From assembly GCA_020433835.1 (NCBI GenBank), contig JAGRBY010000308.1:1-8420 (forward strand): 8,420 bases of DNA, in the 5' to 3' direction. The stretch is from Anaerolineae bacterium. Lineage in GTDB: Bacteria > Chloroflexota > Anaerolineae > 4572-78 > J111. A model generated the notes under the pieces. That model made no database searches. It was not told the origin of the DNA and was given only the letters and a program-made list of their open reading frames with translations. Positions 4,221 to 8,420 of the stretch are shown here, in pieces; position 1 is the first letter of the stretch; each line of letters opens with the position of its first letter. A program made the position numbers and the translations under genes.

Positions 4221-6137
4221 TTAGCCTAACAGTTTTGACGTCCAGATTTCAAATATATTTTGTGATAAAACTTCGTGATTGATTTTAACTTGTTGTTCCG
4301 GGGTACTAATAACAATAAGAATGTCACCGCGTTGAAGTTTCGTGGATCCGCGTGGGGAGTAAATATAGCGATCCTCGCCCTTGGCACGCTGGCAGCGTTC
4401 GATAGCAACCACCATCAATTCAGAATGTTGGCCGATGTCGTAAATATGCAATTTGCCGGCATCAAGCAGTTCAACCAGTGAGGGAGCCTTAATTTCATTG
4501 ACATGCAGTTCCTCTAAACGTAGCGTTTGGCCGGTTTGGCGTTCGGCCCGCAGCATTTCATCCAAAAGCGTAACAACTTCTGAATTGAGCATCTCGGCCA
4601 CCATGCGCCGGCCGCTCACTTCTTCCGGCGAGATAACCACGTTGGCTCCGGCTTTAATCATCTTTCGGCGGTTTTTCTCCTGGCTTACCCGAGAAATAAT
4701 ATGCAGTTTTGAACTAATATGTCGAGCACTGAGCACGATGAAAACATTATTTTTGTCTTCACTCAAAGCCGCAACTAACCCTTTGGCGCGTTCAACGCCG
4801 GCCAGCAGCAGTGCTTCATCCTGGGTGGCATCACCCTGTACGTAGGGAATATCCATTTCCCGCAGTAACTCCTCCAATATGATCGACGATTGCTCGATAA
4901 CAACAAATGGAATTTGGGTTTTGTACAGTTCCAGGGCAATTTGTTTACCCATTCGTCCGCTGCCGCACACGATATAATGATCTTTCAAGCGGACAATTTG
5001 CTTATCGACTCGTTTCCCCTGAATAAAGCGATGAAAGTTGCCTTCGATAACAAACGACGCTACAGACGTAACCGCATAACCACCTATCCCGATAGCGAAT
5101 AGACTTAAGACAATTGTGAAAAGACGCCCTTCCATGCTGGACGGACTGAAATCCCCATAGCCGATAGTTGTCATGGTAATGATGGTTGCGTAAAAGGCCT
5201 CGGCTAGAGACCATTCCTCCAGACGATTATAACCAACGGTTCCAATAATGGCTACGATGATAAACAGAATAAAAGCCCGCATTACCCGCAGTTGGGTTAG
5301 CATAGAGGTCGGCACTTTGCTGAAAACAAAGATCAGCACAACCGAACTGGTGAAGATAGCATAAATGGAGACCACCGTTGGGCTGAAAAGGATTTCATCA
5401 GGAATAAAAAAGTAACTAACAACCAGACAACCCATTAAGCAGACGGTAACACCTATACTCCAGCGAATAATAGGCCAATAAGGAACAGACTGCTCGAAAA
5501 CGTTTAGGCTTTGAACCTGATCATGCATAATCGATAACAAGCGGGTACGAACAATAGCAGCATAGATGTGCCAAGCCGATAACCCAAAAGCCAGTGCTTC
5601 GCCCACATAATTGTATAAAAATGTCGAAACGTGGGTTGACGGGAGAGGATTCTCCATAAATATCCAGCCGAAAATGGCTCCAAACGCAAAAACAAGCCAC
5701 TCGCGGCGACGGTTGAGAGAGTAGGCTTCTGTTTCTAACCGTTTAAACCGGTCGTTGTAAGATACCAAAGACCGATAGGTGTCGATAGCTTGTGTCATTA
5801 ACCGGCGGATAATAGGTTGAATAAGTAAAAAATAAACGGTAATAACGGGGAAGATAAGAACGTGCCACCACAGGTGAAAATCAGCGGCGAAACCATCGAG
5901 ATAGGACAGGCCGACAAACCCCATATAGAGCGCCAGCCCGACGGCAATACTGGCCAGTGGCCAGGAGGGGATGGGGATTAACTTTAACAATGCCTCGGGT
6001 AGGGTAGGGGGATCGACCGGCGTCATCTCAAGGTACAAATGGAGTTGATGTTTAACCGATCGGATAAAACTTCTGGGGCGGTTGTCGAGAAGATCGCCCG
6101 AAAATCCAGTCTTATTTGTGGCCGGGTTGGTTGTCAT
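4221..6137 (-). CDS. potassium channel: N-terminal membrane module, two-segment pore, cytoplasmic RCK domain
   Basis: A complete 638-residue inner-membrane protein. After a soluble start (1-55) come hydrophobic segments at about 58-80, 90-109, 146-163, 172-196, 222-245 and 253-273, then the pore: outer helix 287-303, pore helix 311-323, selectivity filter 'TIGYGD' (324-329), inner helix about 337-364 with glycines at the hinge (IGIGG). The cytoplasmic RCK_N starts at 387 with 'HYIVCGSGRMG' (GxGxxG 392-397), Glu415 ends strand 2, 'QGDATQDEALL' 434-444; RCK_C spans about 537-612. The second half is a standard Kch/MthK-like channel; the six-segment front of about 285 residues is unusual. It does not show an obvious S4-like regular arginine ladder, so voltage sensing is not supported. 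The ATG at 6135-6137 is preceded by GGAG about 7 nt away and by GGAGG too close to act. It leads a leftward cluster with a free RCK gene. Role: selective K+ conductance gated by cytosolic ligand. Confidence 0.95.
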   Translation of the reverse strand: MTTNPATNKTGFSGDLLDNRPRSFIRSVKHQLHLYLEMTPVDPPTLPEALLKLIPIPSWPLASIAVGLALYMGFVGLSYLDGFAADFHLWWHVLIFPVITVYFLLIQPIIRRLMTQAIDTYRSLVSYNDRFKRLETEAYSLNRRREWLVFAFGAIFGWIFMENPLPSTHVSTFLYNYVGEALAFGLSAWHIYAAIVRTRLLSIMHDQVQSLNVFEQSVPYWPIIRWSIGVTVCLMGCLVVSYFFIPDEILFSPTVVSIYAIFTSSVVLIFVFSKVPTSMLTQLRVMRAFILFIIVAIIGTVGYNRLEEWSLAEAFYATIITMTTIGYGDFSPSSMEGRLFTIVLSLFAIGIGGYAVTSVASFVIEGNFHRFIQGKRVDKQIVRLKDHYIVCGSGRMGKQIALELYKTQIPFVVIEQSSIILEELLREMDIPYVQGDATQDEALLLAGVERAKGLVAALSEDKNNVFIVLSARHISSKLHIISRVSQEKNRRKMIKAGANVVISPEEVSGRRMVAEMLNSEVVTLLDEMLRAERQTGQTLRLEELHVNEIKAPSLVELLDAGKLHIYDIGQHSELMVVAIERCQRAKGEDRYIYSPRGSTKLQRGDILIVISTPEQQVKINHEVLSQNIFEIWTSKLLG

Positions 6138-6247
6138 TCCTCCGCTCCAAATTGGTAGCTCTCTTGGTTAATTGTACACAGATGGATAGCTTAGACGCAC
6201 AGGAGGCCACATTGCCTTTTTGTCTTTGCTGAACATGCTTGGATAAA

Positions 6248-6287
6248 GCCTATAGGCATTATACCTGATTGTAAAAGAGATTGCATA
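6248..6287 (-). promoter_or_regulatory. predicted promoter of the channel cluster with a palindromic operator
   Basis: On the minus strand a perfect TATAAT lies at 6258-6263, with only a weak -35 (TATGCA at 6282-6287, 18-bp spacer). Immediately downstream of the -10 is the perfect 10-bp palindrome GCCTATAGGC (6248-6257), sitting where transcription would start. This is a common position for a repressor site. The leader would be about 115 nt. It lies between the upstream gene's terminator and the channel start, as expected. Confidence 0.42.
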
Positions 6288-6306
6288 GAAGTGTGCGCAT
6301 TTTCCT

Positions 6307-6343
6307 AAAAAAAGGCTGCACTGTAAAGATAGTGCAGCCTTTT
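6307..6343 (-). terminator. intrinsic terminator of the oligoendopeptidase gene
   Basis: Read leftward, AAAAGGCTGCACT (6331-6343) pairs perfectly with AGTGCAGCCTTTT (6310-6322) around an 8-nt loop, and the descending arm runs into seven T (6307-6313). It starts about 37 nt after the stop codon of the gene at 6381-8168. A 13-bp G+C-cored stem followed by a T-run is a textbook rho-independent terminator and separates this gene from the channel cluster. Confidence 0.93.
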
Positions 6344-6380
6344 GAGGCATCGCCAGCACCGGCCTGTGTTAATAGACCGT

Positions 6381-8168
6381 TTAAACGTGAATCTTTTCCA
6401 GTTCGTTAATCATCCCTTCAACAAATTTGAAACCGCCGCGCCAGAAATTGGGATCGGCCATATCAATGCCAACTTCGCTCAGGATATGGTTGGGGCTGGC
6501 CGAGCCACCGTAAGCCAATATTTTCAGTAAGGCCGGTTTAAATGCATCGCCTTGGTTTTTGTATTGTTGATAAAGGGATAGCGACAGCAGCTGACCAAAG
6601 CTATAAGCGTAGCAATAAAACGGGGTATGGTAGATGTGCGGAATAACGATCCATTCATATTGAAAATCTTCGCTAACATCGAGCGCATCACCAAACTGCT
6701 GTTTAAGGTTATTCAGATAGAGTTGATTAAGTTGATCGGTTGTGCTGCCTTCCGCAATCATACGATGGGCATCGCGTTCGAACATTACAAAGTAGGCCTG
6801 GCGCAAGACCGTAGCGTAGGCATCGTCGATGGCTTCAACCAGTAAATCGCGTCGTATTTCCGGATTGCTTTCTTCTGCCAGCAGACGGTCGGTTAGGAGC
6901 ATCTCTGAGAAAACCGAGGCGGTTTCGGCTAAGGGCAGCGCTGAGTGAAAGGTCAAAACGGAATGGTCAGAGGCCAGCATGGCGTGGATAGCATGGCCAA
7001 GTTCGTGGGCCAGGGTGGCAACCTCTCGCGGTTCGCCGGTATAGTTGATCAGTACCCAGGGAGTTATCCCCGGCAGAATACCCGCGCAAAACGCTCCACC
7101 GCGTTTGCGGGGACGCACCTCAGAGTCAATATGATTATCGTCGAAGACCCGTCGGGCGTGATCGGCTACCAGCGGTGAGAAATTATGCAAACTCTCTAAC
7201 ACTAAATCGACAGCATCGCCATAAGCAATTTTTTTGCCGGAACTTTGATTAAGCGGGGCGTAGAGATCATAGCGACGCAGTTTTCCATTGGGACTGTTAA
7301 GCCAACCCGCTTTTAGCTGAAAGTAACGTTGAAAAATGGGACCCTGCTCGGCGCAGACATCGAGCAACGTGTCAACCACCGAGTCGGGGATATCGTTGAC
7401 CAGGTTACGCACGGAGATTGGCGACTCAATGCCGCGCAGCTTTATATTCTCGCTGGCCCAATCTCTAACCGTGTGAATATAAATTTGCGATAATGTGCTG
7501 GCTTCTTGGCTATAAACACGATATAGCTCTTCATAAGCTCCCTGGCGCAGATCCGGATTGGGGTCGCGTACGTACGTCATCAATTCGCCACGCGTTAATT
7601 CTTTTGGTTCACCGTCAACAGTAAGGTTGAAGGTGAATTTGTTGGTGATCATGTCATACAAGGTTGTTAAAGCATTAACCCCGTTAACATCTTTAATGTT
7701 GATGATTTTCTCTTCGGCTTCAGAGAGCGTGTAATCCTTAAACAGACGATCTTGCTCAAAACTATAGCGAGCGTCGCCGGCGTAATCGAGTAAACGCTGC
7801 GCGGCATCATCATCCAGGCTGCGCCACCACAATCTAAAGAAAAGAATACGATTGCCGGCCTCGGTAAGAAGCTGCTCCATACGACCCATCATCGCCAGGG
7901 CATCTTGATTTTGAGTGTCTTCAGTAAACCATAGCTGGCCGTAGCTGCCCAGTCGACTCATCAGTTCGTTGAATTGCTCGATGAGTTGAAGTGCCTTGGC
8001 AAAATCCTCGCCGCTCATATCAGGCGATAATTGTGGCCGTAGGGCTTCAATGGCTTCAGCTTTCTCTTCGATGGCTTGGACGGCTTGCTCAATTGCCGGA
8101 CTGTCCGAAGCGGGAAAAAGGGCTTCTAAGGTCCAGCGTGTTTGTGGGTAATGTCCATTTGTTGTCAT
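6381..8168 (-). CDS. pepF: oligoendopeptidase F, M3B-family zinc metallopeptidase
   Basis: A complete 595-residue cytoplasmic enzyme, the usual PepF length, that hydrolyses short and medium peptides. The zinc site is 'TLAHELGHAIHAML' (385-398) with His388, Glu389 and His392; the third ligand is probably Glu415 in 'LPLAETASVFSE' (411-421). The family substrate segment 'GGAFCAGILPGITPWVLINY' (357-376) and the late catalytic His/Tyr region 'IPHIYHTPFYCYAYSFGQLL' (509-528) are both present, as is the C-terminal 'LAYGGSASPNHILSEVGIDM' helix-turn (551-570). All residues expected for activity are seen, with no truncation. The start is supported by GGAGG (8177-8181) 8 nt from the ATG. It appears to be a single-gene unit, ended by a strong terminator, and is likely a housekeeping peptide-recycling gene unrelated to the channel. 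Subgroup and peptide preference cannot be given. Confidence 0.95.
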   Translation of the reverse strand: MTTNGHYPQTRWTLEALFPASDSPAIEQAVQAIEEKAEAIEALRPQLSPDMSGEDFAKALQLIEQFNELMSRLGSYGQLWFTEDTQNQDALAMMGRMEQLLTEAGNRILFFRLWWRSLDDDAAQRLLDYAGDARYSFEQDRLFKDYTLSEAEEKIINIKDVNGVNALTTLYDMITNKFTFNLTVDGEPKELTRGELMTYVRDPNPDLRQGAYEELYRVYSQEASTLSQIYIHTVRDWASENIKLRGIESPISVRNLVNDIPDSVVDTLLDVCAEQGPIFQRYFQLKAGWLNSPNGKLRRYDLYAPLNQSSGKKIAYGDAVDLVLESLHNFSPLVADHARRVFDDNHIDSEVRPRKRGGAFCAGILPGITPWVLINYTGEPREVATLAHELGHAIHAMLASDHSVLTFHSALPLAETASVFSEMLLTDRLLAEESNPEIRRDLLVEAIDDAYATVLRQAYFVMFERDAHRMIAEGSTTDQLNQLYLNNLKQQFGDALDVSEDFQYEWIVIPHIYHTPFYCYAYSFGQLLSLSLYQQYKNQGDAFKPALLKILAYGGSASPNHILSEVGIDMADPNFWRGGFKFVEGMINELEKIHV

Positions 8169-8176
8169 TTATAAAA

Positions 8177-8181
8177 CCTCC
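8177..8181 (-). promoter_or_regulatory. strong ribosome binding site of the oligoendopeptidase gene
   Basis: GGAGG on the minus strand with an 8-nt A/T-rich spacer before the ATG at 8166-8168. This fixes the start at 8168, and it is the strongest translation signal in the window. Confidence 0.8.
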
Positions 8182-8420
8182 GGCTTAGAAAATCGCTCTC
8201 CGCTGTTATCTATTCAGGCGATGATCCAAATAAGTTTCGTATAGTGTAATGGTCTTAAAAATTTTGTACTGCTACAAAGTTACTACCTTTAGTTGAGCCG
8301 AAATTTTCCCCAAATAGTTTATAAGAGTCAAATCTCTGGTGCCGGTAGCACAACATTAAACCGTGGAGCGAGGTAAAGAACCCAGGTTTTTGCCACAATT
8401 GTAAGCATGTTGCCCAATTG

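Noticed and set aside
6168..6359. Leftward 63-codon frame between the oligoendopeptidase and channel genes
   Set aside because: It reads straight through the intrinsic terminator and predicted promoter, with no ribosome binding site and no family pattern.
8328..8420. Leftward open frame from the right edge, 30 codons to a TGA, as the tail of another gene
   Set aside because: It is too short to judge, with no motif. A real gene end here is possible but cannot be supported without sequence to the right.

Overview
The window reads as ordinary, well-packed bacterial chromosome of roughly balanced base composition. Five identified proteins (a DJ-1/PfpI-type protein, a DinB-type protein, a class I methyltransferase, a K+ channel with RCK domains and an oligoendopeptidase F) are all bacterial in type. 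The mix, including a very short 'PGMGQIYNG' membrane protein and an uncharacterised helical protein, would suit Chloroflexota or another environmental phylum, but this is a guess from gene content and no ribosomal or marker gene is present. No tRNA, rRNA, CRISPR array or intact transposase was seen.

Layout. Positions 1-1614 hold a tight leftward three-gene cluster: methyltransferase (first transcribed), DinB-superfamily protein 3 nt later, then a DJ-1/PfpI-type protein 19 nt later that runs off the left edge. A plausible promoter for it lies near 1721-1750. Positions 1615-2173 are non-coding and hold the most striking signal of the window: twelve units of a TACC..GGTA dyad laid out with a step of 21, 21, 21, 22 bp, so that an 85-bp super-repeat appears almost three times and every site falls on about the same face of the helix. 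Fifty bases after it begins the only rightward gene (2174-2821), an uncharacterised 215-residue helical protein built from two gaplessly alignable halves. Positions 2822-3058 are intergenic and hold a long, partly interrupted inverted repeat.

Positions 3059-6137 form a leftward potassium-channel cluster: an eight-segment membrane protein with a canonical TIGYGD filter and a full RCK domain, then a free-standing RCK protein related to the channel's own cytoplasmic half, then a 71-residue membrane protein. The natural reading is that the free RCK protein can join the channel-tethered RCK domains in a mixed gating ring. A predicted promoter with a perfect 10-bp palindrome on its start site precedes the channel, and a hairpin separates the first two genes. 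Positions 6307-8168 hold a leftward oligoendopeptidase F gene with a strong ribosome binding site and a textbook intrinsic terminator. The last 250 bases contain no gene that can be supported.

The phased array with its neighbouring internally duplicated protein is the best candidate for something undescribed; the channel/RCK pair is the best candidate for a definable molecular machine.
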